This document shows, piece after piece, positions 31,541 through 40,368 of a DNA stretch of 64,000 nt. The stretch covers positions 1-64,000 of the forward strand of contig JBCCRM010000022.1 in the NCBI GenBank assembly GCA_039513195.1. Reading direction: 5' to 3'. This stretch comes from Thermohalobaculum sp039513195 (GTDB lineage: Bacteria; Pseudomonadota; Alphaproteobacteria; Rhodobacterales; Rhodobacteraceae). The position numbers were made by a program, and so were the translations under genes. The notes beneath the pieces were generated by a model. It was not told the DNA's origin. It saw only the letters and a program-made list of their open reading frames with translations, and searched no databases. Within the stretch, counting starts at the first letter, position 1. Every line of letters begins with the position of its first letter.

Positions 31541-32290
31541 ATGCTTACCCGTACACTTACCGCTGTCTTTCACGGCGCCCGATGCCATGCCCTGTTCGGC
31601 CTCGGTGTCGGGGCGATGATCCTCGCCCTCTATTTCGGGATGAGCCGGTCGCTCGGGACCCTCGGGGCACCCTGGAGCTACCTTGCCAATGCCGTGCTGC
31701 TGCTGCAATTCCCGCTGGCTCATTCCTTGTTCCTTATGCCCGCGGGACACCGACTGCTCGCGAGACTCGGCCCGGCCAACCACGGCAAGACCCTTGCGAC
31801 CACGACCTACGCGACAATCGCCTCGGTACAGCTCCTGCTGCTCTTCGGGCTCTGGACCCCCTCCGGCGTGATCTGGTGGCAGGCCGAGGGTGCGATGCTG
31901 TGGCTGATGACTGGGCTTTTCGGCCTGTCCTGGCTTCTCCTGCTAAAGGCGTCCTTCGACGCGGGGCCGGAGCTGCAAAGCGGCTTTCTCGGCTGGTGGG
32001 CGCTGCTCCTCGGGCGGAAACCGAAATTTCCCGAGATGCCGGTGACCGGTCTCTTTCGCCTGACGCGTCAACCGATCTACGTCACCTTTGCCATGACGCT
32101 TTGGACCGTGCCCGTTTGGACCCCCGACCAGCTCGCCGTCTCGACGGTGCTTACCGCCTATTGCGTGCTCGGTCCGAGACTGAAGGAGCGACGGTTCGAG
32201 CGGATGTTCGGCGACCGGTTCGAGCGATATCGGGAGGGCGTGCCATACTGGATCCCAAGCCTGACCCCCCTGCTGCGGAGAAGCCGGTGA
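31541..32290 (+). CDS. ICMT/PEMT-like integral membrane methyltransferase
   Basis: A 249-residue membrane protein with about six helices. The C-terminus carries the isoprenylcysteine/phospholipid methyltransferase signature: TGLFRLTRQPIYVTF, then GPRLKERRFERMFGDRFERYREGVPYWIP, which binds SAM. The substrate is unknown, with candidates being membrane lipids or small hydrophobic molecules. Its TGA overlaps the GTG of the next gene (GTGA). It is the first gene of a five-gene operon running to 37266. Confidence 0.8.
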   Translation: MLTRTLTAVFHGARCHALFGLGVGAMILALYFGMSRSLGTLGAPWSYLANAVLLLQFPLAHSLFLMPAGHRLLARLGPANHGKTLATTTYATIASVQLLLLFGLWTPSGVIWWQAEGAMLWLMTGLFGLSWLLLLKASFDAGPELQSGFLGWWALLLGRKPKFPEMPVTGLFRLTRQPIYVTFAMTLWTVPVWTPDQLAVSTVLTAYCVLGPRLKERRFERMFGDRFERYREGVPYWIPSLTPLLRRSR

Positions 32291-32991
32291 TCCGGAACGA
32301 CCTGACCATCTACGACACTCATGCCGACGCTTGGTGGACCGGCAACCACCGGTGGCTACGCACACTCAACAACATGGTGCCGGGTCGGTTGCGCCATTTC
32401 GACAGGGTGGTGCCGGATTGGGAGGGCCGCGACGTCCTCGATCTGGGCTGCGGCGGCGGCTTCATGGCCGAGGCACTAGCGAGCCGCGGCGCGCGGGTCA
32501 CGGGCGTCGACCCAGCGGCCCAGGCGGTGGCGGCGGCCCAGGCCCACGCGGCCGAGGTCGGCCTGGACATCCGCTACCAGACCGGTATGGGCGAGGCGCT
32601 GCCCCTGTCCGACCAATCGATGGACGCGGTCGTCTGTGTCGACGTCCTGGAACATGTCGCCGACCTTTCGAAGGTGCTGGCGGAAGTGCACCGGGTCCTC
32701 CGCCCCGGCGGGCTATTCCTCTATGACACCATCAACCGCAATTGGTTGTCGCGCTTTGTCGTGATCACCATGGCGGAGGATGTGATGCGCGTCTTGCCCC
32801 GTGGCACCCACGACCCAGCGATGTTCATCCGCCCGGCGGAGCTCGACGCCGCCCTCCACGCCGCGGGACTGACGCCTGGTCCGATCACTGGGCTCGGGCC
32901 GTGGGGCGTGGACCGCAGGCTGGATCCGGTCTTCGGGCCGCTGCCCCTGACTGCGGTCATCTATATGGGCCATGCGACGCGCGAGGCATAA
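32287..32991 (+). CDS. class I SAM methyltransferase, UbiG-like
   Basis: A 234-residue SAM methyltransferase. The SAM motif VLDLGCGGGFMAEALASRGARVTGVDPA, with the following acidic loop VVCVDVLEHV, closely resembles UbiG (ubiquinone O-methyltransferase). The N-terminus (IYDTHADAWW...RWLRTLNNMVPGRL) is also UbiG-like. However, its place in an ABC-transporter operon, away from other ubi genes, leaves the true substrate open. The GTG start at 32287 overlaps the previous stop by four bases. It ends three bases before the ABC ATPase. Confidence 0.8.
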   Translation: MIRNDLTIYDTHADAWWTGNHRWLRTLNNMVPGRLRHFDRVVPDWEGRDVLDLGCGGGFMAEALASRGARVTGVDPAAQAVAAAQAHAAEVGLDIRYQTGMGEALPLSDQSMDAVVCVDVLEHVADLSKVLAEVHRVLRPGGLFLYDTINRNWLSRFVVITMAEDVMRVLPRGTHDPAMFIRPAELDAALHAAGLTPGPITGLGPWGVDRRLDPVFGPLPLTAVIYMGHATREA

Positions 32992-32994
32992 CGG

Positions 32995-33648
32995 ATGCTG
33001 CAAATCCGCGGCCTGTCGAAGAGCTACCAAACCCCTCAGGGTTGGCTGCCGGTGCTGCAGGATGTCGATCTCGACCTAGAGGCCGGGGCGAGCCTCGCGC
33101 TGATGGGGGAGTCGGGCTCTGGCAAGAGCACCCTTTTGCACCTGGTCGCGGGTCTCGACCGGGCCGATGCCGGCACCATCGAGGTCGACGGACAGGAGGT
33201 GACTGCGCTGGACGATCCCGGACGCGCCGCGCTGCGGCGCGACCGACTGGGCCTGGTTTTCCAGCAGTTCAATCTGGTGCCGAGCCTGACGGTCGCCGAC
33301 AATCTCGCCTTCCAGGCCCGATTGGCGGCGCGGCACGACCCCGACTGGATCGGGCATTTGACCAGCCGGCTCGGGATCGAGGGCTTGCTGCAGCGCTATC
33401 CGGAACAGCTCTCCGGCGGGCAACAGCAGCGCGTGGCGATCGGTCGGACCCTTGCGGTCCGCCCGGGGCTGGTGCTGGCGGACGAGCCCACCGGCAATCT
33501 CGACGAGGCGACGGGCGACGAGGTCATGGCGCTCTGCCGCGACCTCGTCGCGGAGAGCGGCTGCGCCTTCCTTATGGTCACCCATAGCAGCCGGCTCGCC
33601 GATATGCTCGACCGGCGGCACCGTCTCACAGCGGGGCATTTGGCGTGA
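32995..33648 (+). CDS. ABC transporter ATP-binding protein (LolD/MacB-like)
   Basis: A 217-residue ATPase. Walker A is GESGSGKST, the Q-loop region is LVFQQFNLVPSLTV, the signature is LSGGQQQR and Walker B is LVLADEPTGNLDE. The DEPTGNLD form and VFQQFNLVPS are typical of the LolD/MacB/FtsE subgroup, which works with FtsX-like permeases as mechanotransmitters rather than classical importers. It overlaps the permease start by four bases. Confidence 0.92.
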   Translation: MLQIRGLSKSYQTPQGWLPVLQDVDLDLEAGASLALMGESGSGKSTLLHLVAGLDRADAGTIEVDGQEVTALDDPGRAALRRDRLGLVFQQFNLVPSLTVADNLAFQARLAARHDPDWIGHLTSRLGIEGLLQRYPEQLSGGQQQRVAIGRTLAVRPGLVLADEPTGNLDEATGDEVMALCRDLVAESGCAFLMVTHSSRLADMLDRRHRLTAGHLA

Positions 33649-36122
33649 ACCGATTCCGTTGGACCCTTGCGACGCTGATCGGCCATTGGCGGCGGCGGCC
33701 GGGTCAGGCGCTGACCCTTGCGGTGGGGCTGGCGCTCGCCACCGCATTGTGGAGCGGCGTGCAAGCGCTGAACGCCCAGGCGAAGACGAGCTACGACAAG
33801 GCGGCGGCGATGCTCGGCGGGCCCACGACGCCGATCCTGCTGAGCCGATCAGCCTCCCGCTTCGGGCAGGAAGAACATGTCGCCTTGCGCCGCGCCGGCT
33901 GGAAGGTCTCGCCGGTGCTGGAGGGGCGGGTTAGGGTCAATGAGGCAAGGCTCCGCCTGCTCGGCATCGATCCGGTAACGTTGCCTGCCACCGCCATGGT
34001 CTTCGCGGCCGAGGAGGGGGAGGAGGACGGTCCCGATTTCGTCGAATTCCTGACACCTCCCGGCATCGCCTTCATCGCGCCGGAAACCATGGCCCGCCTC
34101 GGTCTCTCCCCCGGCGACCGCGCAGTCGCCGAGGACGGGACGGTCCTGCCGCCGCTGGAGCCTCGCAGCACCCTGGCCGACGGGGTGCTCGTGGTCGATA
34201 TCGGCGTGGCGCAGGGTCTCTTGGATGCGCCGGGGCTGGTCTCCCGCCTGCTGATCGACCCGGATGCGCAACCGGGTACGGCCCCGATTGTCGAGGTGAC
34301 CGGGGATCGCCTCCGCCGAATCGAGCCGCAGGAGACCGGGGATCTGGAGCGGCTGACCGAGAGCTTCCACCTGAACCTGACGGCCTTCGGGTTCCTGTCG
34401 TTCTTTGTTGGGCTCTTTATCGTCCACGGTGCCATCGGGCTCGCCTTCGAACAGCGGCGCAGCATGTTCCGGACGCTGCGCGCCTGTGGTGTCTCGGCCC
34501 GCGGATTAGCGGTCACGCTGTTGGCGGAGTTGCTGGCAATTGCCGTTCTCGCAGGCCTCGCGGGCACGGCACTCGGTTATCTGATGGCAGCAGCACTGCT
34601 GCCCGATGTCGCGGCGAGCCTCCGCGGTCTTTACGGCGCGCCGGTGGCGGGCGAGCTGTCATTGCGGCCATCCTGGTGGCTGCTTGGCATCGCGATCAGC
34701 GCCCTCGGCGCCCTTGTCGCAGCGGCGGGGAGCCTGTGGCGCGCCTATCGCCTGCCGATCCTCGCTGCCGCCCAACCCTATGCGTGGCAGGAGGCCCAGC
34801 GAGCCTGGCTCCGCGGTCAGGGTGCCTTGGCCGGCGGAGTGCTTCTCGTGGGTGCCGTGGCGCTGGTATTCGGCGACGGGCTGATCGCCGGCTTCGCCGT
34901 AATGGCGGCGCTGCTTATCGGGGCGGCGCTGCTGTTGCCGAGCGTCCTAAGCGCCGCACTGCGCCTCGGCGAGGCGCAATCCCAAGGCGCCGTCGCCCGG
35001 TGGTTCTGGGCCGACAGCCGCCAGCAGCTCTCTGGCCTGTCGCTGGCGCTGATGGCGCTGTTGCTGGCGCTTGCGGTCAACATCGGTGTCGGCACAATGG
35101 TCGGCAGTTTCCGCACCACCTTCCTCGGCTGGCTCGACCAGCGCCTCGCAGCCGAGATCTATTTCGACGCCACCGATGCGGCGCAGGCGGAGGAGATTAC
35201 AGACTGGCTCGCCGCCGAGCCTGCAGTGACGGCGATCCTGCCGAGTTGGGACAACGACACGAGGATCGGTGGCTGGCCGGCCGAAGTGCGGGGCTATGCC
35301 GATCACGCGACCTATCGCGAAACCTGGCCAATGCTCGAGGCTCTTCCCGATGCCTGGGACAGGGTCTTCGGCGGTGGAGCTGTGTTGATGAGCGAGCAGC
35401 TTGCCCGGCGGCTCGACCGCACGGTGGGCGATGGCCTGGATTTGCGCGGCGAGACGGGCGATTGGCACGCGGAGATCGTTGGGATCTACCCCGACTACGG
35501 CAATCCGAACGGGCAGCTTTTCGTCTCGGCTGACACGCTTACTCGGCATTGGCCGTCCACCGAGCGGACCGGGTTCAGCCTGCGAGTCGACCCCGGCGAA
35601 ACCGATGCGTTGGTCGAGCGGATGGTGGCGCGCTTCGATCTCGGCCCGACGCGGATCATCGATCAGGGGAGTTTGAAGGCGGAATCGCGCCGGATTTTTG
35701 AGAACACTTTCGCCGTGACCTCGGCGCTGAATGTCTTCACTCTGGCAGTGGCGGCGGTCGCTTTGTTGACCAGTCTTACCACGCTTGGCGCTCTGCGGCT
35801 GCCGCAGCTTGCGCCCCTCTGGGCGATGGGAGTGACCCGTCGGCGGTTGGCTCTGATCGAGCTTGGCAAGACATTGTCGCTCGCCTTCTTCACGGCAGTG
35901 GTAGCGCTGCCTCTCGGTCTGTTGGTGGCCTGGTGCCTGGTCGATGTGATCAATGTCCATGCCTTCGGCTGGCGGCTGCCGCTGACTGTGTTCCCGGTCG
36001 ACTGGCTCAGGCTCGCAGTATTGGCGGTGGTCGCGGCGGGGCTCGCCGCCGCGATCCCGGTGATCCGCCTGCGCCGCACACCCCCTGCACAACTGGTCAA
36101 GGTGTTCGCCGATGAGAGATGA
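33645..36122 (+). CDS. FtsX-type ABC transporter permease
   Basis: An 825-residue permease with GTG start, likely ten membrane helices and two large periplasmic regions. The arrangement is two FtsX units: helix 1 near the N-terminus (LTLAVGLALATALW), a helix cluster around 240-470, a second extracytoplasmic domain at about 500-680, and a last cluster at about 690-815 ending RLRRTPPAQLVKVF. This double-FtsX layout is that of the DevC/YbbP type that pairs with an AttH-like lipocalin protein, encoded immediately downstream (11-base overlap). It probably extracts or delivers a lipid or lipoprotein. Confidence 0.9.
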   Translation: MNRFRWTLATLIGHWRRRPGQALTLAVGLALATALWSGVQALNAQAKTSYDKAAAMLGGPTTPILLSRSASRFGQEEHVALRRAGWKVSPVLEGRVRVNEARLRLLGIDPVTLPATAMVFAAEEGEEDGPDFVEFLTPPGIAFIAPETMARLGLSPGDRAVAEDGTVLPPLEPRSTLADGVLVVDIGVAQGLLDAPGLVSRLLIDPDAQPGTAPIVEVTGDRLRRIEPQETGDLERLTESFHLNLTAFGFLSFFVGLFIVHGAIGLAFEQRRSMFRTLRACGVSARGLAVTLLAELLAIAVLAGLAGTALGYLMAAALLPDVAASLRGLYGAPVAGELSLRPSWWLLGIAISALGALVAAAGSLWRAYRLPILAAAQPYAWQEAQRAWLRGQGALAGGVLLVGAVALVFGDGLIAGFAVMAALLIGAALLLPSVLSAALRLGEAQSQGAVARWFWADSRQQLSGLSLALMALLLALAVNIGVGTMVGSFRTTFLGWLDQRLAAEIYFDATDAAQAEEITDWLAAEPAVTAILPSWDNDTRIGGWPAEVRGYADHATYRETWPMLEALPDAWDRVFGGGAVLMSEQLARRLDRTVGDGLDLRGETGDWHAEIVGIYPDYGNPNGQLFVSADTLTRHWPSTERTGFSLRVDPGETDALVERMVARFDLGPTRIIDQGSLKAESRRIFENTFAVTSALNVFTLAVAAVALLTSLTTLGALRLPQLAPLWAMGVTRRRLALIELGKTLSLAFFTAVVALPLGLLVAWCLVDVINVHAFGWRLPLTVFPVDWLRLAVLAVVAAGLAAAIPVIRLRRTPPAQLVKVFADER

Positions 36123-37266
36123 GACGACAACGGCGATTGTGGGAGCGCCGCAAACCCGCCACCTCCCCCACCCACCCACCCTTGGTCGGTGGCGGGTTTG
36201 CGGATGGTTCTTGGCCTGCGCGCTGATCTGGGCGGCGGCCCTCCCTGGGAGTGGGTTGGCCCAGGGCTACGGTGGCCTAAGCGATCCCGGCGAGGGTTTC
36301 GCCCTGCCGGACCCGGATGCCTTTCTCACCTTCCCGAAGGACCACGGCGCCCACCCGGAGTTCCGCATCGAGTGGTGGTACGTGACCGCCAATCTTGAAG
36401 GGCCGGACGGCACCCCCTACGGCGTGCAATGGACGCTGTTCCGCCAGGCCCTTGCGCCCGGACCGCAGCGGGAGGGCTGGGCCCGGCAGCAGTTCTGGAT
36501 GGCCCATTCGGCCGTGACCGGCGCCAATTTCCACTATCATGCGGAGACCTTCGCCCGGGGCGGGATCGGCCAGGCGGGGGTGGAAGCGGTGCCGTTCCGC
36601 GCCTGGATCGACGACTGGCACATGGCGAGCCTGTCGGACGACCCCGAGGCCGGAATCGGCGATGTCGAGATGACCGCTCGGGGGAATGCTTTTTCCTATC
36701 GACTGCGCCTGACGACCGGGGCAGCGCCGGTGCTGCAGGGCGACCGCGGCTACAGCCTGAAATCGGAGGCGGGCCAGGCGTCGCACTATGTCAGTCAGCC
36801 CTTCTTCGCGGTCGAGGGATCGATCACGGTCGAGGACCGTGAGATCCCAGTGACGGGTCGTGCCTGGCTCGACCGGGAGTGGAGCAGCCAGTATCTGGCG
36901 GCAGATCAGGAGGGATGGGACTGGATCTCGCTGCATCTCGACACCGGCGACAAGCTGATGATGTTCCGGCTGCGGCAGGGGGATGGGGATCATTACTTCA
37001 CCGGAAATTGGATCACCGCGGAGGGGCGATCGAAGGTGCTCCGGCCGGGCTCTCTGCGGATGGAGCCCTTGGCCTGGACGGACATTGGCGAACGCCGGCT
37101 ACCCACCAGTTGGGCTATTCAGGTGCCAGGCCATGACCTTGCGATTGAGACCGTGCCGCTGAACCCACAGGCCTGGATGGGAACGACCTTCGGCTATTGG
37201 GAGGGGCCAGTGACGGCGATCGGCAGCCATGCGGCGATCGGATATCTGGAGATGACCGGTTACTGA
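36112..37266 (+). CDS. AttH/CrtC-like lipocalin-fold exported protein
   Basis: A 384-residue protein of the AttH/carotenoid 1,2-hydratase-like family. A signal-type hydrophobic segment (VCGWFLACALIWAAALPGSGLAQ) follows a 27-residue hydrophilic N-terminus. The lipocalin-like domains contain HPEFRIEWWYVTANLEG, GVQWTLFRQAL, RAWLDREWSSQYL and WDWISLHLDTGDKLMMFRLR. The WWYV and DREWSSQ motifs are family markers. These proteins accompany an FtsX-type ABC exporter and probably bind its hydrophobic cargo. They are not iron permeases despite that common misannotation. The ATG overlaps the permease stop by 11 bases. A 16-bp inverted repeat interrupts the early coding region, so the true start could lie further downstream. 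Confidence 0.8.
   Translation: MRDETTTAIVGAPQTRHLPHPPTLGRWRVCGWFLACALIWAAALPGSGLAQGYGGLSDPGEGFALPDPDAFLTFPKDHGAHPEFRIEWWYVTANLEGPDGTPYGVQWTLFRQALAPGPQREGWARQQFWMAHSAVTGANFHYHAETFARGGIGQAGVEAVPFRAWIDDWHMASLSDDPEAGIGDVEMTARGNAFSYRLRLTTGAAPVLQGDRGYSLKSEAGQASHYVSQPFFAVEGSITVEDREIPVTGRAWLDREWSSQYLAADQEGWDWISLHLDTGDKLMMFRLRQGDGDHYFTGNWITAEGRSKVLRPGSLRMEPLAWTDIGERRLPTSWAIQVPGHDLAIETVPLNPQAWMGTTFGYWEGPVTAIGSHAAIGYLEMTGY
36148..36203. repeat. 16-bp perfect inverted repeat in the AttH leader/N-terminal codons
   Basis: CCGCAAACCCGCCACC (36148-36163) and GGTGGCGGGTTTGCGG (36188-36203) are exact reverse complements separated by 24 C-rich bases. The resulting hairpin would sit just after the permease stop and the proposed AttH start. 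It would affect translation of AttH or act as an mRNA processing/attenuation signal. Confidence 0.8.
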
Positions 37267-37528
37267 CGGCGGCAGGCCTGCGGCGGTGCCGCGTTGCAGG
37301 GAGTTCCGCCCGGGCTGCGCCCGGCCGTCCGAGGCGCCGCGGCAAACGCATGCACCCCTGGCACCATCTCGCCCGCGGCGGGCTGATGGGTCAGCGCGGG
37401 CGGCAGCGCCGCGGGGCGCCCGCGGCCGTCCCACATGCGCAGATGGCAGCAACCGCGCCGCGGGCGCCGATCCAGCAACCAGCCGGGAGCCCGACGCGGC
37501 GCCACCGCGGCCGGTCAGCGCGCGCCAG

Positions 37529-37960
37529 TCAACCGGGATCGGCCGTGAAACCGGCTGCCCGGATCGCCGCGACGGCTGCCGCCTCGTCATTGTCCGAGCT
37601 GTCCCCGGTGATCCCAACTGCGCCCAGGATCGCACCGTCCGCATCCTTGACCAGCACACCGCCCGGCACGGGCACCAGCCCGCCATCGGCCGCCCCATTC
37701 ACCGCCAACACAAAGTAGGCCTGTGCCTCCGCCCGATTCATGATCGCCCTGCTGCCGATCCCAAGCCCCAACGCGCCGTTCGCCTTCCCGAAGGCGATCT
37801 GGAAACGCATGTTCGACGCACCGTCCTCACGCTCGAAGGCTTTCACGTGGCCGCCCGCGTCGAGCACGATGACCGAGAGCGGCTTTAGCCCCATCTCCTG
37901 CCCCTTAGCCCGAGCCGTGGCGACGATCTCCCGCGCCTTATCCAATGTCAGTGCCGTCAT
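37529..37960 (-). CDS. GlcG/HbpS-family protein
   Basis: A 143-residue protein of the GlcG/HbpS (heme-degrading-like, DUF336) family: LTLDKAREIVATARAKGQEMGLKPLSVIVLDAGGHVKAFEREDG, then GGVLVKDADGAILGAVGITGDSSDNDE. In enterobacteria glcG lies in the glycolate operon next to glcB, as here (86 bases downstream of glcB). The biochemical role is uncertain. ATG 37960 has GGGAG upstream at a slightly long distance. The open frame upstream to 38284 overlaps glcB and is not used. Confidence 0.85.
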   Translation of the reverse strand: MTALTLDKAREIVATARAKGQEMGLKPLSVIVLDAGGHVKAFEREDGASNMRFQIAFGKANGALGLGIGSRAIMNRAEAQAYFVLAVNGAADGGLVPVPGGVLVKDADGAILGAVGITGDSSDNDEAAAVAAIRAAGFTADPG

Positions 37961-38046
37961 CGCCGCTTGTCTCCCATTATCTCTGCTGTCTTCCGCGCCG
38001 GCCGCTCGATCACCGGGATCGTGCCCCGCACATGACTGCCGACCGC

Positions 38047-40245
38047 TCAGACCGCCGCCTTCACGGTTTGCCGGTGGGCATGGAGCAGCGGCTCGGTGTA
38101 TCCGCTCGGCTGGGCGGCACCTTTGAAGATTAGATCGCAGGCCGCCTGGAAGGCCGCGCCGTCGAAATCCGGCGCCATCGGCCGGTACTCCGGATCGCCC
38201 GCATTCTGCCGGTCCACAATCTCCGCCATGCGGCGTAAGGTCTGCATCACTTGCGCCGCTGTCGTCACCCCATGCATCAGCCAATTCGCGATGTGCTGCG
38301 AGGAAATCCGTAGCGTCGCCCGGTCCTCCATCAGCCCGACATCGTTGATATCCGGCACCTTTGAGCAGCCGACGCCGAGATCGACCCAGCGCACCACATA
38401 GCCCAGGATCCCTTGGCAGTTGTTGTCAAGTTCCGCCTGCACCTGCTCAGCCGACCAGTTCTCGCCGATCGCGAGCGGAACGGTGAGGATCGCGCCCAAA
38501 TCCGCCCGCGCTCGCTGGCTGAGTTGCGCCTGGCGGCCGATCACATTGACCCGGTGGTAGTGCAGCGCATGCAGCGTCGCCGCCGTCGGCGAAGGCACCC
38601 AAGCAGTGTTGGCGCCCGCCAGCGGATGGCCGACCTTCTGGTCCAGCATCGCCTCCATCAGATCCGGCATCGCCCACATGCCCTTGCCGATCTGCGCCAC
38701 CCCCTGCAGCCCGCAGGCGAGGCCGATATCCACATTCCAATCCTCGTAGGCCTTGATCCAGGGTTGGGCCTTCATGTCGGCCTTGCGGATCATCGGACCC
38801 GCCTGCATGGCGGTGTGGATCTCGTCGCCAGTGCGGTCGAGGAAGCCGGTGTTGATGAAGGCGACCCGCGATTTTGCAGCGCGGATGCACTCCTTCAGGT
38901 TCACCGTCGTGCGGCGCTCCTCATCCATTATGCCGAGCTTGATGGTGTTCCGCGCCAGACCCAGCAGATCCTCTACCGCCGCCATCAGCGCATCGGTATG
39001 GGCCACCTCCTCCGGCCCGTGGAGCTTCGGCTTCACGATATAGACGCTGCCGCTGCGCGAATTGCGCATCCCCTCGGTCTTGCGCAGATCCGCCATCGCG
39101 CAAAGCGTCGTGAAGGCAGCGTCCATGATCTCTTCGGGGATTTCGGAGCCGTCGGGCAGCGTGATCGCGGGGTTGGTCATCAACGGGCCGACATTGCGGA
39201 CGAGCATCAGCGAGCGGCCGGGCAACGCAAAGGCCGTGCCGTCCGGGGCAAGATACTCGCGGTCGGGGTTCAGGGCGCGGGTGAAGGTCTTGCCGTCCTT
39301 CGTCACCGCCTCGGTAAGATCGCCCCGCATTAGACCCAGCCAATTGCGATAGGTGGTGACCTTATCCTCTGCATCGACGGCGGCGACGGAGTCCTCGCAA
39401 TCGCAGATCGTGGTCACGGCGGCCTCGAGCACCACATCCGCGAGGCCGAGACTGTCATGCCGCCCGATCGGGTGATCGAGGTTGATGGTAAGCTCGATAT
39501 GCAGGTTGTTCCGGCGCAAAAGCACGGCGGAGGGATTGGCCGGATCGCCGCGATAGCCGACGAACTGCTGCGGATCGGCGAGGCCGGCGGTGTCTGCCCT
39601 CACGGTGACGCCATCCCGCGCCGTAAGTCCTGGGATCAACCGCACCTGCAGCGCGCCATCGACCACCGCCACGCCCTCGACATGGCCCCAGGCGAGCCCG
39701 GGTTCCGACAGCGGTATGATCCCGGTCAGATGCGCCTTGGTCCAGGTCACCACACGCCCGCCGCGGCGGCGATCATAGCTGCCCTTGGGCGCCGGCGTAC
39801 CCAGGGCATCCGTCCCGTAAAGCGCATCGTAGAGCGAGCCCCAGCGCGCATTACCGGCATTGATTGCGAAGCGAGCATTCATCACCGGCACCACGAGTTG
39901 CGGGCCGGCCACCCGGGCGAACTCCCGATCGACATTCGGCGTGTCGATGGTGAAGTCCGGCCCCTCCGGCACCAGATATCCGATCTCGCGCAGGAAAGCT
40001 GTGTAGGCGTCGTGGTCCACCGGCTTGCCGCGGTTCTGCCGGTACCAATCGTCGATCTGTGCCTGAAGCGCGTCGCGTTTGGCGATCAGGGCACGGTTCT
40101 GCGGGGCAAAGCGTTTGGCGATGTCGGCGAAACCTGGCCAGAAGCGGTCCGCTTTCAGGCCCGTGCCGGCCAGCGCCTCGGTCTCCACAAAATCGCGCAG
40201 CACCGTGGCGACCCGCAGACCTGCAATTTCGACTTCCCCGGACAT
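38047..40245 (-). CDS. glcB: malate synthase G
   Basis: A 732-residue malate synthase G, condensing glyoxylate with acetyl-CoA to malate. The N-terminus (VEIAGLRVATVLRDFVETEAL) is typical. Central catalytic segments include TICDCEDSVAAVDAEDKV, GRSLMLVRNVGP, SVYIVKPKLHGPEEVA, LKLGIMDEERRTTVNL-type residues and the C-terminal VRWVDLGVGCSKVPDI. The length is that of isoform G, not A. ATG 40245 is preceded by GAGGG; a GTG at 40260 is an upstream alternative. It works with aceK and the absent isocitrate lyase, or with glycolate oxidation (glcDEF not seen). Confidence 0.95.
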   Translation of the reverse strand: MSGEVEIAGLRVATVLRDFVETEALAGTGLKADRFWPGFADIAKRFAPQNRALIAKRDALQAQIDDWYRQNRGKPVDHDAYTAFLREIGYLVPEGPDFTIDTPNVDREFARVAGPQLVVPVMNARFAINAGNARWGSLYDALYGTDALGTPAPKGSYDRRRGGRVVTWTKAHLTGIIPLSEPGLAWGHVEGVAVVDGALQVRLIPGLTARDGVTVRADTAGLADPQQFVGYRGDPANPSAVLLRRNNLHIELTINLDHPIGRHDSLGLADVVLEAAVTTICDCEDSVAAVDAEDKVTTYRNWLGLMRGDLTEAVTKDGKTFTRALNPDREYLAPDGTAFALPGRSLMLVRNVGPLMTNPAITLPDGSEIPEEIMDAAFTTLCAMADLRKTEGMRNSRSGSVYIVKPKLHGPEEVAHTDALMAAVEDLLGLARNTIKLGIMDEERRTTVNLKECIRAAKSRVAFINTGFLDRTGDEIHTAMQAGPMIRKADMKAQPWIKAYEDWNVDIGLACGLQGVAQIGKGMWAMPDLMEAMLDQKVGHPLAGANTAWVPSPTAATLHALHYHRVNVIGRQAQLSQRARADLGAILTVPLAIGENWSAEQVQAELDNNCQGILGYVVRWVDLGVGCSKVPDINDVGLMEDRATLRISSQHIANWLMHGVTTAAQVMQTLRRMAEIVDRQNAGDPEYRPMAPDFDGAAFQAACDLIFKGAAQPSGYTEPLLHAHRQTVKAAV

Positions 40246-40368
40246 ATCACCCTCATTCACCGAACGGTCATGCGGGGGCCGATACCGCCGCCGAAAAAAG
40301 GGCTCAAGCGATTTGGAACAGAGTTTCGTCTGCCGGAAGGACTCGGGCAGCGGCGTTGCCCGGGGGCC

